64,000 bases of DNA from Cryobacterium sp. PAMC25264 (GTDB lineage: Bacteria; Actinomycetota; Actinomycetes; Actinomycetales; Microbacteriaceae), in assembly GCF_019443325.1 (NCBI RefSeq), contig NZ_CP080383.1, positions 1,054,001 to 1,118,000 of the forward strand. Reading direction: 5' to 3'. Position numbers and translations under genes: made by a program. The notes under the pieces are model-generated. The model worked only from the letters and a program-made list of their open reading frames with translations, was not told the origin of the DNA and made no database searches. Shown here piece by piece: positions 36,341-46,398 of the stretch (positions within the stretch are counted from its first letter, which is position 1; each line of letters starts with the position of its first letter).

Positions 36341-38911
36341 TTGCCTACATACTTCGGCCCGGCCGGATCCGAGAACGGTTCCTTCGACGAATTCCTGGCC
36401 CGCTACCTGCAGGGCCAGCGCTCCGCGCAGTCCGGTAGGCCCATTGAGATCACCCGACTGCTCAGCCGGCGCACCCACGAACTTCTCGTGCAGGCCGCGC
36501 AGTTCGCCGTCGACCACGGCCACGCCCACGTCGACGCCCTGCACCTGCTGCGCGTCATGGTGGAGCAGGAGCCCGCCGCGTCGGCGATCCGCCGCGCCGG
36601 CGGCGACCCCGCGGCCATCGCGGCCGGCGCCGAAGAGCGCCTGCCCGAGTCCAGCGACCAGCAGGCCACCTCGGCGCCCGCGCTCACTCCATCGGCCCAG
36701 CGCGCCCTGCTCGACGCCCACCAGGTCGCCCGCGCCTTCGGCTCCACCTACATCGACCCCGAGCACCTGTTCTTCGCCTTCGTGGTGAACCAGGATGCCC
36801 CGGCCGCCCAGGTGCTGGCCGCCGCCGGCGTCACCGCCGAGTCCCTGCAGGCCGGAGCCCAACAGGCCGAGGCCGACGAGGCCCAGGCCGCAGCCGGCAA
36901 CCCGGTCGGTGACGGCACCTCCGACACCCCGATGCTCGACACCTACGGCGTCGACCTGACCGAGCGCGCCCGCTCCGGCAAGCTCGACCCGGTGATCGGC
37001 CGCAGCGACGAGATCGAGCAGACCGTCGAGATCCTCTCCCGGCGCACCAAGAACAACCCGGTGCTGATCGGCGAGGCCGGGGTGGGCAAGACCGCGGTGG
37101 TCGAGGGCCTGGCGCAGGCCATCGTCGACGGCCTCGTGCCCGAGCAGTTGCGCGGCAAGCGGGTCATCGCGCTCGACCTGCCCGCCATGCTGGCCGGAAC
37201 CCGCTACCGCGGCGACTTCGAGGAACGTCTCACCAAGACCATGGACGAGATCAGCCTTCATAGCGACGAGATCATCGTCTTCCTCGACGAGCTGCACACC
37301 GTCGTGGGCGCCGGCGGCTCCGGCGAGGGCGGCATGGACGCCGGCAACATCCTCAAGCCCCGCCTGGCGCGCGGTGAGCTGCACGTCGTTGGTGCCACCA
37401 CTCTGAACGAGTACCGCAAGGTCGAGAAGGACCCGGCCCTCGAACGACGCTTCCAGCCCGTGCGGGTGGGGGAGCCCGGCATCGAGGATGCCGTGCAGAT
37501 CCTTGCCGGCCTGCAGGAGCGTTACGCCGAGCACCACTCGGTGCGCTACACGGATGCCGCCATCCGCGCCGCCGTGGAGATGAGCGCCCGGTACATCCCG
37601 GACCGGTTCCTGCCGGACAAGGCCATCGATCTGATCGACCAGGCCGGCGCCCGGGCTCGCCTGGCCCTCGGCTCCCGCGTGGATGTCGACGGGCTGCGCG
37701 AGAAGCAGGCGGCACTCGAGTCGGCGAAGGTCGACGCGGTCGCTGCCGAGCAGTACGAGGAGGCTTCCCGCTTGCGCGACGAGGCCGAGACGATCGCGGC
37801 GACCATCGACGCGGCCGTCGTCAGCCAGGGTGGCGAGGACTCCGGTCCGTCGGCCGTGGTGGACGAGGCCGAGATCGCGGCGATCATCGCCCGGGCCACC
37901 GGCATTCCGGCCAGCCGCCTCACTGCGGGTGACCGGGAGCGCCTGGCCCGGCTCGAGGATGACCTGCACGAGCGGGTCATCGGGCAGGACGACGCCGTGA
38001 CCGTGATCGCCAAGGCCGTTCGGCGCAACCGCACCGGCATGGGCGATGCGAACCGTCCGGTCGGCAGCTTCCTCTTCCTCGGCCCGACCGGGGTGGGCAA
38101 GACCGAACTGGCCAAGTCACTGGCCGAGTCGCTCTTCGGCGACGAGAAGGCCATGCTGCGCTTCGATATGAGCGAGTTCAGCGAGCGTCACACCGTGAGT
38201 CGTCTGGTCGGCGCCCCTCCCGGCTACGTCGGTTACGACGAGGCCGGTCAGCTCACCGAACACGTCCGGCGCAACCCCTACTCGGTGGTGCTACTCGACG
38301 AGATCGAGAAGGCGCACCCCGACGTGTTCAACCTGCTCCTGCAGGTGCTCGACGACGGCCGGCTCACCGATGGTCAGGGTCGCACGGTGGACTTCCGCAA
38401 CACCGTGGTGATCATGACGTCGAACATCGGCTCCGAGGTACTGGCTAGCCGCAGCGGCGCGCTCGGCTTCACCGCCGATCTGGACGGTGCCGGCAACGGC
38501 TTCGGTTCGGAGAAGGCGTTGCGTGACCGGGTGATGGCCAAGCTTCGTGAGGCCATGCGGCCTGAGTTCCTCAACCGGATCGACGAGGTCGTGCTGTTCC
38601 GCAAGCTCGAACAGACCCAGCTGCGCCGCATCGTGCGGCTCCTGCTCAGCCAGACCGAGAGCCGGGTGCAGGCCCAGGGCCACACCCTCACGGTGACCGA
38701 CGAGGCGATCGACTGGATCGCCGAGCACGGTTACGAGCCCGAATACGGCGCCCGTCCACTCCGCCGGGTGATCCAGCGCGAGGTCGACGACCGGATCGCC
38801 GACCTGCTGGTGGCCTCGGCCCTCGGGGACGGCGGCATCGTCGCGGTGAGCGTGAAGGACAGCGCCCTCACGGTGGCGGCCGAGCCGGCCCGGATGCCGC
38901 TGGCCGCCTAA
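36341..38911 (+). CDS. ATP-dependent Clp protease ATP-binding subunit, ClpC-like AAA+ unfoldase
   Basis: 856-residue two-ring AAA+ chaperone. The N-terminal domain has two Clp repeats ([20 protein letters not shown] and [20 protein letters not shown]); the first AAA domain has Walker [14 protein letters not shown] and Walker [12 protein letters not shown]; a short middle region (about residues 445-490) is ClpC-like, not the long ClpB type; the second AAA domain has [15 protein letters not shown] and [16 protein letters not shown] 36341 is chosen because AGGAGG lies 5 bp upstream and the product then starts [17 protein letters not shown], as in relatives. An HspR-type HAIR element sits in the promoter. 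It unfolds or disaggregates proteins, possibly with ClpP. Confidence 0.92.
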   Translation: MPTYFGPAGSENGSFDEFLARYLQGQRSAQSGRPIEITRLLSRRTHELLVQAAQFAVDHGHAHVDALHLLRVMVEQEPAASAIRRAGGDPAAIAAGAEERLPESSDQQATSAPALTPSAQRALLDAHQVARAFGSTYIDPEHLFFAFVVNQDAPAAQVLAAAGVTAESLQAGAQQAEADEAQAAAGNPVGDGTSDTPMLDTYGVDLTERARSGKLDPVIGRSDEIEQTVEILSRRTKNNPVLIGEAGVGKTAVVEGLAQAIVDGLVPEQLRGKRVIALDLPAMLAGTRYRGDFEERLTKTMDEISLHSDEIIVFLDELHTVVGAGGSGEGGMDAGNILKPRLARGELHVVGATTLNEYRKVEKDPALERRFQPVRVGEPGIEDAVQILAGLQERYAEHHSVRYTDAAIRAAVEMSARYIPDRFLPDKAIDLIDQAGARARLALGSRVDVDGLREKQAALESAKVDAVAAEQYEEASRLRDEAETIAATIDAAVVSQGGEDSGPSAVVDEAEIAAIIARATGIPASRLTAGDRERLARLEDDLHERVIGQDDAVTVIAKAVRRNRTGMGDANRPVGSFLFLGPTGVGKTELAKSLAESLFGDEKAMLRFDMSEFSERHTVSRLVGAPPGYVGYDEAGQLTEHVRRNPYSVVLLDEIEKAHPDVFNLLLQVLDDGRLTDGQGRTVDFRNTVVIMTSNIGSEVLASRSGALGFTADLDGAGNGFGSEKALRDRVMAKLREAMRPEFLNRIDEVVLFRKLEQTQLRRIVRLLLSQTESRVQAQGHTLTVTDEAIDWIAEHGYEPEYGARPLRRVIQREVDDRIADLLVASALGDGGIVAVSVKDSALTVAAEPARMPLAA

Positions 38912-38925
38912 ACGGCGACACACAG

Positions 38926-38965
38926 GAGCCCCAGCCGGAACCCAGATGGGATCCGGCTGGGGCTC
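38926..38965. terminator. Bidirectional hairpin between convergent genes
   Basis: A perfect 14-bp stem, GAGCCCCAGCCGGA (38926-38939) with TCCGGCTGGGGCTC (38952-38965), and a 12-base loop lies between the ClpC-like stop (38911) and the glutamine synthetase stop (38987). Its place between convergent ends supports a shared terminator; it lacks strong U-tracts. Confidence 0.7.
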
Positions 38966-38986
38966 TGTCGTGCGCTCCGTCGAGGG

Positions 38987-41164
38987 CTACAGGATGAAGA
39001 GCATCTCCTGGTAGGTCGGCAGCGGCCACAGGTCGTCCGCGACGAGGTCCTCGAGCGCGTCCGCGGCCGTGCGCACGGCGGCCATGGCCGGCAGCAGCGC
39101 ATCCCGGGCGTGCTCGGCCTCGGCCAGCGCCTCATGTCCGGTCTCGGCATCCAGCGCGGCCTTCAGGCCGGCCAGGGCCTTCCGCAGCTCGCCGACCGGG
39201 CCGGTCACGGCGAGGAGCGGCGCGGTGTCGGCGTCCACTCCCGCGGCCGAGAGCGCCCCGACGTTGACGGCCAGCTCGGTCTGGTACCGCACGGCCGCGG
39301 GGAGGATCTGCGTGGTGCCCATTTCCAGGGTGAGGCGGGCTTCCACACCGATCGTGAGTGCGTACTGCTCCAGGCCGATCTCGTACCGGCTGTGCATCTC
39401 CCGGTGGTTGAAGACCTTGTACTTCTCGAACAGATCCATGGCCGGCTCGGTGATGAGCTCGGGCAGGGCGTCGAGCGTGGTGCGCAGGTTCGCAAGTCCC
39501 CGCTTCTCGGCCTCGATCGGCCAGGCATCCGAGTAGCCGTCACCGTTGAACACGACGGCGCCGTGATCGGTGATGATCTGCGTGAGCAGCGACTGCACGG
39601 CCTCGTCGAAGTCGGTGCCCGCGGCCACGGCCGCCTCGAGGTCGGTGGCGATGTAGTCCAGCGACTCGGCCATGATCGTGTTGATGGTGACCATCGGGCC
39701 GCTCACGGTCTGCATCGAGCCCGGAGCGCGGAACTCGAACCGGTTACCGGTGAACGCGAACGGGCTGGTGCGGTTGCGGTCGCCGGGATCGGTCGGCAGC
39801 ACCGGGAGGGTGTCGACGCCGATGATCATGCTGCCCTTGCCCTTGGAGGAGGTGGCGGCGCCGTTCTTGATCTGTTCGAAGACATCCGCCAGCTGGTCGC
39901 CGAGGAAGATCGAGATGATCGCCGGCGGGGCCTCGTTGGCGCCGAGCCGGTGGTCGTTGGTGGCTGAGGCTACGGAAACCCGCAGGAGGCCCGCGTACTT
40001 GTGCACGGCCCGGATGACCGCAGCGCAAAAGACCAGGAACTGGGCGTTGTCGTGCGGGGTGTCGCCGGGAACGAGCAGGCTGCCCAGCTGGTTGTTGCCG
40101 AGCGAGAAGTTGACGTGCTTGCCCGACCCGTTGACGCCCTGGAACGGCTTCTCGTGGAACAGGCACTCCATGCCGTGCTTCTTGGCGATGGCCTTGAACG
40201 TCGTCATCAGCAGCTGCTGGTGGTCGGCCGCGATGTTACCGCGTTCGAACATCGGGGCGATCTCGAACTGGCCGGGCGCTACCTCGTTGTGCCGGGTCTT
40301 GGCGGGGATGCCGAGCTTGAACAGCTCCCGCTCGGTGTCCATCATGAAGCCGAGCACCCGCTCGGGGATGGCGCCGAAGTAGTGGTCGTCGAACTCCTGG
40401 CCCTTGGGCGGCTTGGCGCCGAACAGGGTGCGACCGGAGTTCAGCAGGTCGGGACGGGCCAGGAAGAAGTGCCGGTCCACCAGGAAGTACTCCTGCTCAG
40501 GACCGCAGAACGAGACGACCTTCGCTGGCTTGTCGTGGCCGAACAGTCGCAGGATGCGTTCGGCGTGCTCGCCCATCGCCTGCTGCGATCGCAGCAGCGG
40601 GGTCTTGTGGTCGAGGGCCTCTCCGGTCATCGAGACGAACACCGTGGGGATGCACAGGGTGTTGCCGTTCGGGTTCTCCAGCACGTAGGCGGGGCTGGTG
40701 ACATCCCAGCCGGTGTAGCCGCGGGCTTCGAAGGTGTTGCGGAGGCCCCCGTTAGGGAAGCTGGATGCATCGGGTTCGCCCTGCACCAGAGTCTTGCCCG
40801 CGAACTCCGCCAGGGCCGTGCCGTCGCCGACCGGTTCGAGGAAGCTGTCGTGCTTCTCGGCCGTGAGGCCGGTCAACGGGTAGAACACGTGCGCGTAGTG
40901 CGACGCGCCCTTCTCCATCGCCCAGTCCTTCATGGCGCTGGCGACGGCATCCGCCACCAGGGGGTCGAGCATGGCGCCGTGTTCGATCGTGGCCATGACC
41001 GACTTGTAGATCAGTTTCGGTAGCCGCTTCTGCATGACGACGCTGCTGAACACGTTCTCGCCGAAGATCTGGCCGGGCGTTTCGGTGTCGGTGAAGCTGA
41101 CGGCCGGAGGCACATAGGCCTCGACGTCCCTGATCGCCTGCAGGCGCATGGCATTTCCACTCAT
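38987..41164 (-). CDS. glnN: Glutamine synthetase type III
   Basis: 725-residue GSIII, catalysing ATP-dependent ligation of ammonia and glutamate. The length and the motifs are typical for type III and not for the GlnA types: [36 protein letters not shown], the ATP/metal region [13 protein letters not shown] and [27 protein letters not shown] lies 6-7 bp before ATG 41164. The gene stands alone and converges on the ClpC-like gene. GSIII is often an extra enzyme expressed under nitrogen limitation; no nitrogen-regulator site is recognised here. Confidence 0.96.
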   Translation of the reverse strand: MSGNAMRLQAIRDVEAYVPPAVSFTDTETPGQIFGENVFSSVVMQKRLPKLIYKSVMATIEHGAMLDPLVADAVASAMKDWAMEKGASHYAHVFYPLTGLTAEKHDSFLEPVGDGTALAEFAGKTLVQGEPDASSFPNGGLRNTFEARGYTGWDVTSPAYVLENPNGNTLCIPTVFVSMTGEALDHKTPLLRSQQAMGEHAERILRLFGHDKPAKVVSFCGPEQEYFLVDRHFFLARPDLLNSGRTLFGAKPPKGQEFDDHYFGAIPERVLGFMMDTERELFKLGIPAKTRHNEVAPGQFEIAPMFERGNIAADHQQLLMTTFKAIAKKHGMECLFHEKPFQGVNGSGKHVNFSLGNNQLGSLLVPGDTPHDNAQFLVFCAAVIRAVHKYAGLLRVSVASATNDHRLGANEAPPAIISIFLGDQLADVFEQIKNGAATSSKGKGSMIIGVDTLPVLPTDPGDRNRTSPFAFTGNRFEFRAPGSMQTVSGPMVTINTIMAESLDYIATDLEAAVAAGTDFDEAVQSLLTQIITDHGAVVFNGDGYSDAWPIEAEKRGLANLRTTLDALPELITEPAMDLFEKYKVFNHREMHSRYEIGLEQYALTIGVEARLTLEMGTTQILPAAVRYQTELAVNVGALSAAGVDADTAPLLAVTGPVGELRKALAGLKAALDAETGHEALAEAEHARDALLPAMAAVRTAADALEDLVADDLWPLPTYQEMLFIL

Positions 41165-41355
41165 TTACTACCCCTTTGATTCGGGCTCTTTCCGCGACTA
41201 GTTACGGAATCCGGTTCTCCAAATGTAGGGAGCTTCTATGCCGGTCACATTTCGGCCGCATGACGGACTCGGTCTCGACCGTCTCCCGATCGGGGGACGA
41301 AACCCACTCGCACCGCCAGCGGCTAAACTGGTCGTTTGATTTGAGGGGTGTTTGA

Positions 41356-43599
41356 GTGGTCGATCAGGAGCTTGCGCGCGAACAGGACTATGTCGCCACG
41401 CTGTACGCGCGCCTCGACGCGTTGCAGCGCGAGGCCGAGGACCAGCTGAAGGCCGTGCGGATGCTCGACGTCGGGGGCAACCACCAGTCCAGGTCTGAGC
41501 GCGACACCTTCGCCCGCACCTACGAAGACCGCATCGTGCAGCTGCGCGAGGTGGACGACCGGCTCGCGTTTGGCCGCCTGGAGACCGCCCCGGAGGACGA
41601 CGACGGCATCCCCGTGTACCGATACATCGGCCGGGTGGGCCTGCGGGACGAGAACCTGCAGCCGATCCTGCTCGACTGGCGGGTGCCGCAGGCCAGCGCC
41701 TTCTACCAAGCCACCGCCGCCACTCCGCTGGGCGCCCGGTCCCGCCGGCACCTGCTCTCCAGCGGCCGCAGCATTATCCGCATCGAAGACGAGATCCTGG
41801 ATGCAGCGCTGCTCGAGGGCGATACCGCCGGTCTCCACCAGGGCGAAGGGGCGCTCCTCTCGGCGCTCACGGCCCAGCGCACCGGCCACATGAATGACAT
41901 CGTCTCGACGATCCAGGCCGAGCAAGACCGCATCATCCGCTCGGGGCTGAACGGCGTGCTCGTCGTCCAGGGCGGGCCCGGCACCGGAAAGACCGCCGTG
42001 GCCCTGCACCGCGCCGCCTATCTGCTCTACACGCACCGCGACCGGCTGCAGAACGCCGGAGTGCTCATCGTGGGCCCATCCACCTCGTTCCTGCAGTACA
42101 TCGAGGCGGTGCTGCCGTCGCTCGGCGAGACCGGTGTGGTGCTCGCCTCGGTGGGCCAGCTGTTCCCCGGGGTCGAGGCCAGCCACGAGGATGCGCCGGC
42201 CGTCGCCGCGCTCAAGGGCCAGACGTTCATGGCCGACCTCATCGCGCGCGCCGTGAAGAGCCGGCAGAAGGTGCCGGCCGGCACCCAGAAGCTCCTCGTG
42301 AACGGCGACACGCTGCTACTCAAGCCCCAGCTGATCGAGTCCGCCATCCACCGGGCCCGCGTGGGCGGCAAGCCGCACAACGAGGCCCGTGTGGTCTTCG
42401 TCAAACACGCCCTCAACTCGCTGGCCCGGGAATGGCTCGAGCAGCTGCAGAAGCAGGGTCGGTCGATGGACGACACCGATCTGCCCATGCTGCGCGAAGA
42501 CCTGCGCCTGGCCGACGACGTGCGGGTGGCGCTGAACACGGCCTGGCTTCCGCTGACCCCGCAAAAGCTGGTGCAGGACCTCTACGCCCGGCCGCAGTGG
42601 CTTGAGGAGCTGACCCCGCGCTGGCGGGCGGCCCAGCGCGCCCTGCTCTACCGCACCCGGGACGCCGAGTTCACGATCGCCGACATCCCGCTGCTCGACG
42701 AGGCGGCCGAGCACCTCGGCGAGTACAGCGCCGTCGACGCCGCTCAGAAGCGCGAGGCCAAGGAACAGCGCAAGCGCGACATCGAGAACGCCGAGCTGGC
42801 CATCAAGAACATGGACGTCAAGGGACTCGTGAACGCGAAGGCCCTCGCCGACAACTTCGCCGAGCTCGGCGACCGGGCCACGACGGCCGAGCGCGCCGCG
42901 CTGGACCGCAGCTGGACCTACGGGCATGTGATCGTCGACGAGGCGCAGGAACTCTCGCCGATGCAGTGGCGGCTGCTCATGCGCCGCGGCCCGCGCCGCT
43001 CGTTCACCATCGTCGGCGACATCGCCCAGGCCGCCGCCGCGGCGGCGGCCGACAGCTGGAGGGAGGCCCTCGCGCCCGTGCTGGAGGCCTCCTTCGAGGC
43101 CGACCGGTGGCGACTGGAGGAACTCACGGTGAACTACCGCACGCCCAGCCAGATCGCCGAGGCTGCCGAGAAGATGGCGGTGGCGCACGGTTTGCCGATC
43201 ACCGCATCCCGCACGGTGCGGGCCAGCGACTGGCCCGTCGAGGTGCTCACGGATGCGCTCGACGCCGTGCGCCGCGAACGCGCGCTGGGCGTGGGCGGCA
43301 CCGTCGCGGTCATCGTGGTGGAGGAGCACTTCGAGGCCCTCGCCGCGGAGCTGGAGGCGGAGTTCGGCGACATCGTCGGCCGGGGAGCGCTCGGCTTGCT
43401 GCGCGACGTGGCGCTGCTCACGCCGCAGGACTCCAAGGGGCTGGAGTTCGACGCCGTGGTGGTGGTCGACCCTGCGGGTGTGGTGGCCGCATCCGAACGC
43501 GGCGCAGGGGCCCTCTATGTGGCGATGACCCGAGCCACCCAGCGGTTGTACCTGGTGAGCGACGGCCCGCTGCCGGCCGGACTCGCCGACCTAGCCTGA
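41356..43599 (+). CDS. helR: HelD/HelR-like RNA polymerase recycling motor ATPase (UvrD/Rep superfamily)
   Basis: 747-residue superfamily 1 helicase-like protein. A coiled N-terminus (ELAREQDYVATLYARLDALQ) that can insert into RNA polymerase is followed by Walker A VQGGPGTGKTAVALHRAA, Walker B-like VIVDEAQELSPMQWRLL, motif III IVGDIAQAAAAAA and C-terminal LLTPQDSKGLEFD and LYVAMTRATQRLYL. HelR-type proteins release stalled or rifamycin-bound RNA polymerase from DNA. GTG 41356 has GAGGGG 6 bp upstream; TAAACT near 41324 may be the -10. I found no rifamycin-associated element upstream. It is followed by a pair of 57-bp palindromes. Confidence 0.88.
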   Translation: MVDQELAREQDYVATLYARLDALQREAEDQLKAVRMLDVGGNHQSRSERDTFARTYEDRIVQLREVDDRLAFGRLETAPEDDDGIPVYRYIGRVGLRDENLQPILLDWRVPQASAFYQATAATPLGARSRRHLLSSGRSIIRIEDEILDAALLEGDTAGLHQGEGALLSALTAQRTGHMNDIVSTIQAEQDRIIRSGLNGVLVVQGGPGTGKTAVALHRAAYLLYTHRDRLQNAGVLIVGPSTSFLQYIEAVLPSLGETGVVLASVGQLFPGVEASHEDAPAVAALKGQTFMADLIARAVKSRQKVPAGTQKLLVNGDTLLLKPQLIESAIHRARVGGKPHNEARVVFVKHALNSLAREWLEQLQKQGRSMDDTDLPMLREDLRLADDVRVALNTAWLPLTPQKLVQDLYARPQWLEELTPRWRAAQRALLYRTRDAEFTIADIPLLDEAAEHLGEYSAVDAAQKREAKEQRKRDIENAELAIKNMDVKGLVNAKALADNFAELGDRATTAERAALDRSWTYGHVIVDEAQELSPMQWRLLMRRGPRRSFTIVGDIAQAAAAAAADSWREALAPVLEASFEADRWRLEELTVNYRTPSQIAEAAEKMAVAHGLPITASRTVRASDWPVEVLTDALDAVRRERALGVGGTVAVIVVEEHFEALAAELEAEFGDIVGRGALGLLRDVALLTPQDSKGLEFDAVVVVDPAGVVAASERGAGALYVAMTRATQRLYLVSDGPLPAGLADLA

Positions 43600-43620
43600 C
43601 CCACGCGACCGCGAACGTTC

Positions 43621-43750
43621 TGACTTGCCACTTGGGGCCCCTTCAGCGCGCACGAAGGGGCTTGAACTGGCAAGTCACCCGTGCAGACCCTGCTGACTTG
43701 CCACTTGGAGCCCACTCGACACGCACGAAGGGGCTTGAACTGGCAAGTCA
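43621..43750. repeat. Pair of 57-bp palindromes (units A3 and A4)
   Basis: Units 43621-43677 and 43694-43750, 73 bp apart, each 24-9-24. Both run from TGACTTGCCACTTG to AACTGGCAAGTCA with GAAGGGGC on the right inner arm; A3 pairs this with GCCCCTTC. The 16-bp spacer differs from that of the 15.4-kb pair while the distance is the same. The pair fills the gap between convergent helR and tetR. Confidence 0.9.
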
Positions 43751-43788
43751 CCCGTGCGGGTGTTGTGTGCGGGGCCGGCTCGTCAGGC

Positions 43789-44421
43789 TCAATGGGGTCG
43801 GAGCGCTTGGATGGTGGCGAGGAGCGCCTCGGGGTCGAAGGCGGCCGGCGCGCGGATCGCCTGGATTGAGGCGCCCTGGATGAGCGCGACGATGGTGGCG
43901 GCAAGGTCGTCGCCCGTCGCCCGACCCTGCATGCCACCCCCGCCGCTGCCCGACGCCGATCCGTGGATGCCGTCCTGGCCGCTGCCCGTGGCGGCGACCT
44001 CGCGGCAGACCGGCAGGAAGGCCTCCAGGTACCGGCCGAACGAACCCTCGATGCGGCTGCGGAAGAGGTCGTCGCGGCGGGAGAAGTAGAACGCGAAGAG
44101 CAACTCCACGCCGGCGTGGTACTCGGCGAGGCGTTCGAGCTCGCCCCGCACCATCCGTTCGAGGCGGTCCCACGGCGCCAGGGCGGCCAGGCCGGGAGCG
44201 GTCAGGGCGTCGAGCGTGCCGTCCAGCAGCACGTCGAGCAGCGCCAGGAGCAGGCCGTCCTTCGACTGGAAATGGAAGAAGACCAAGCCGGGGGAGATGC
44301 CCGCGGCCGTGGCGACCCGCCGGGCCGTGACCGCATCGAGGCCGTCGGCCAAGGCGATCCCGTACGTGGTCGCGAGAATCTCGTCGACGCGTTCCTGCTC
44401 GGGCCGCTTGGGTCCACCCAT
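43789..44421 (-). CDS. TetR family transcriptional regulator
   Basis: 210-residue TetR repressor. The N-terminal helix-turn-helix is VTARRVATAAGISPGLVFFHFQSKDGLL; the C-terminal ligand domain contains AEYHAGVELLFAFYFSRRDD and ends in ASIQAIRAPAAFDPEALL. A Gly/Ser-rich insertion (residues about 150-165, SASGSGGGGM) is unusual for the family and may be a flexible loop. The start is 3 bp behind the doxX stop, so it is cotranscribed with the membrane protein and probably represses the pair through the palindrome at 44993-45010. Confidence 0.92.
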   Translation of the reverse strand: MGGPKRPEQERVDEILATTYGIALADGLDAVTARRVATAAGISPGLVFFHFQSKDGLLLALLDVLLDGTLDALTAPGLAALAPWDRLERMVRGELERLAEYHAGVELLFAFYFSRRDDLFRSRIEGSFGRYLEAFLPVCREVAATGSGQDGIHGSASGSGGGGMQGRATGDDLAATIVALIQGASIQAIRAPAAFDPEALLATIQALRPH

Positions 44422-44424
44422 CGG

Positions 44425-44943
44425 TCAGCCGATCGTCCCTGAGCGCGGCGCGGCGCCCTGCTCGGCACGCTGCTCGGCACGTTTCTGGGCGAGATAGCCG
44501 CGCCAGGCCCGCCAGGCGCCCGTGGACCACAGGGCCCAGAGCACCAGCACCGGCTGGAAGAGCAGTCGGATGGTGCGCTGGAGATCGGTGTCCAGCCCGA
44601 ACGAGTCGGTGTGGGTGACCAGCTGGGAGATGTTGCCGGGGAAGATCGCGACGAAGAACGCGGCGACGATCCAGCCGACGTAGACCCGGTACCGGCCCAC
44701 GGCGACCAGGGCACCGCCAAGAACGATCTCGACGACACCGGATGCGAGGACGACGAAGTCGCCGTCCAGCGGCAACCAGGTGGGCACCTGGGCGAGGAAG
44801 GCCTCCCGGTTCACGGTGAGGTGGCTGATCCCGGCCAGGAGGAGGAAGACGCCGAGCATGATCCGGAAGGTCGCCCGGAGAACCCGGGACCAGGTCGGTA
44901 GCTGAGTGTGTGGGTGGGTCTTGGGTGCGGTACGGCTGCTCAT
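44425..44943 (-). CDS. DoxX family membrane protein
   Basis: 172-residue protein with four hydrophobic segments; the family pattern is RIMLGVFLLLAGISHLTVNR in helix 1 and FVVLASGVVEIVLGGALVAV in helix 2, followed by two more helices and a charged C-terminal tail (AQKRAEQRAEQGA). DoxX-like proteins are linked to thiol and redox stress in actinobacteria, but the exact reaction is not established. First gene of a two-gene operon with the TetR regulator. ATG 44943 follows a leader of about 40 bases. Confidence 0.88.
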   Translation of the reverse strand: MSSRTAPKTHPHTQLPTWSRVLRATFRIMLGVFLLLAGISHLTVNREAFLAQVPTWLPLDGDFVVLASGVVEIVLGGALVAVGRYRVYVGWIVAAFFVAIFPGNISQLVTHTDSFGLDTDLQRTIRLLFQPVLVLWALWSTGAWRAWRGYLAQKRAEQRAEQGAAPRSGTIG

Positions 44944-44992
44944 GGGGCGGCTTTCATGGGGGGACGGGTCGAACTCGAAGTGTCCAGCCTAT

Positions 44993-45010
44993 ATTGATCA
45001 CCCGGTCAAT
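44993..45010. promoter_or_regulatory. Palindromic operator before doxX-tetR
   Basis: ATTGATCACCCGGTCAAT, with ATTGA/TCAAT arms and 12 of 18 positions symmetric, lies 50 bp before the doxX start. Size and symmetry suit a TetR-family operator for the regulator encoded in the same operon. On the minus strand TAGGCT next to it may be the -10. Confidence 0.55.
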
Positions 45011-45041
45011 GAGCACTCGATCAAGAGGGCTTGAATCGCGC

Positions 45042-45356
45042 TCAGCCTGCGGCGGCCACGAGGCTTGCCACTTCGGCATCCGTTCGTGCGTCGAAGACGC
45101 CCCACATGATGTGGGTCGGCCCACTGCCGTCGCTGCCGGCCACGGCCGGACGGCTGATCCAGCGGTTGGCCGCCGCTGCGGCGCCGAGGGCAGCCAGTGA
45201 GGGGGCGATGGTGGACTTTCGTAGGGTGCCGGCGACGACACTGCCGTCGCCACCCAGTCGCCAGCCGCGGCTCGCGGCCAGCACCTGGCCCACCTCGTCG
45301 TTGGTGAGCCAGCGCGAAAAGCTCCGACCGGGCGGGTCGATCTTGGTCAGCTTCAT
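45042..45356 (-). CDS. Hypothetical protein, 104 residues
   Basis: Small soluble protein without a recognised domain: KLTKIDPPGRSFSRWLTNDE at the N-terminus, a Gly-rich GWRLGGDGSVVAGT turn and an Ala-rich end with ARTDAEVASLVAAAG. No Cys, no signal peptide, no membrane span. It is 21 bp behind the sugar kinase on the same strand and probably in its transcript, though no ribosome-binding site is clear. The GC pattern is coding-like; function unknown. Confidence 0.55.
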   Translation of the reverse strand: MKLTKIDPPGRSFSRWLTNDEVGQVLAASRGWRLGGDGSVVAGTLRKSTIAPSLAALGAAAAANRWISRPAVAGSDGSGPTHIMWGVFDARTDAEVASLVAAAG

Positions 45357-45377
45357 GAGAACCAGCCTAACTTCGGC

Positions 45378-46340
45378 TCAGGCCGGAATCAGGGCGAGTT
45401 CGGCCTCCAGTCGTTCCATGTCGACGCGGTGGCAGAGCTCGGTGGCCGGCGTCATGGCGGTGGCGCTGCCGGCGGCCACCGCGGCGCGGAACGCCGCCCG
45501 AGTGTCCAGGCCCTGGGCGATGCGCAGGACGAAGGCTCCGAGGAAGCTGTCCCCGGCTCCCACGGTGCTCTGCACCACGACCCGGGGGACCGGCAGGCGC
45601 AGGACCTCACCGGAGGAGGCGAGTACCGCTCCGGCACCGCCGAGGGTGAGCGCGACATGCTCGGCCGCGCCGCGATCCACCAGCGTGCTCGCCGCGTCGA
45701 TCTGGCTCTGCTCGCTGTCGAGCGATTGCCCGAGCAGTTCCCCGAGCTCACGGGCGCTGGGCTTGACCAGGAAGACGCCCTCGGTGAGGGCTTCTGCCAG
45801 GGCGTCGCCCGACGCATCCACTATGCACCGCGCCTCGTGCTCGCGGGCCAGGCGTGCCACCCGGGCGTAGAAATCGTCGGGCACCCCCGGTGGCAAGCTT
45901 CCGCTTGCCACGACATAGCCGTGCTGGGGGATGGACTCTGCCACCCGGGCGAGGCAGGCGCGCCATTCGCGCTCGGTGAGTTCGGGGCCCTGCAGCACGA
46001 AGCGGAACTGCTTGCCCGTTGCCGTCTCGTCGACCGTGAAGCTCTCACGAGTGCTGCCGGCGATAGGAACGACCAGGGTGGGGATGCCCTCTGCCTCGAT
46101 CAGCCTGCGGTAGGCGTCACCGGTGGGTCCGCCGGCGGCGTAGATCGCGAGGGTCTGCCCGCCGAGCCTCTGGATGACGCGGGAGACGTTGATGCCCCCG
46201 CCACCTGGATCCAGCCGGGAGCGCCCGCAGCGCAGCTTGTGCTCACCGACCACCTTCGGCGTCGAGGTACTGACGTCGAGGGCTGGATTGACGGTGAGTG
46301 TGAGTATCGGCTGCAGCGCTGTCGGTCTGGAGGCATCCAT
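45378..46340 (-). CDS. PfkB-family hexose kinase (1-phosphofructokinase/6-phosphofructokinase II type)
   Basis: 320-residue ribokinase-like sugar kinase. LTLTVNPALDVSTSTP at the start, GGGGINVSRVIQRLGG as substrate loop and STVGAGDSFLGAFV with the catalytic Asp are typical of the FruK/PfkB/LacC sub-group that phosphorylates hexose phosphates or tagatose phosphate. TACGCT ends exactly 6 bp before ATG 46340, so the mRNA is probably leaderless and the start is fixed. There is no PTS gene beside it, so a PfkB-like glycolytic role or use of a minor sugar phosphate is more likely than fructose-PTS work. Confidence 0.88.
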   Translation of the reverse strand: MDASRPTALQPILTLTVNPALDVSTSTPKVVGEHKLRCGRSRLDPGGGGINVSRVIQRLGGQTLAIYAAGGPTGDAYRRLIEAEGIPTLVVPIAGSTRESFTVDETATGKQFRFVLQGPELTEREWRACLARVAESIPQHGYVVASGSLPPGVPDDFYARVARLAREHEARCIVDASGDALAEALTEGVFLVKPSARELGELLGQSLDSEQSQIDAASTLVDRGAAEHVALTLGGAGAVLASSGEVLRLPVPRVVVQSTVGAGDSFLGAFVLRIAQGLDTRAAFRAAVAAGSATAMTPATELCHRVDMERLEAELALIPA

Positions 46341-46398
46341 GGACCCAGCGTAGGACTCCCGGACGCTCCGCCGGGGGATGCGGGTCTGGGCGGTGGTG

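Noticed and set aside
41200..41356. Rifamycin-associated element upstream of helR
   Set aside because: The 19-bp inverted-repeat type element with GGGGCTTGCG-like arms was looked for and is not there.
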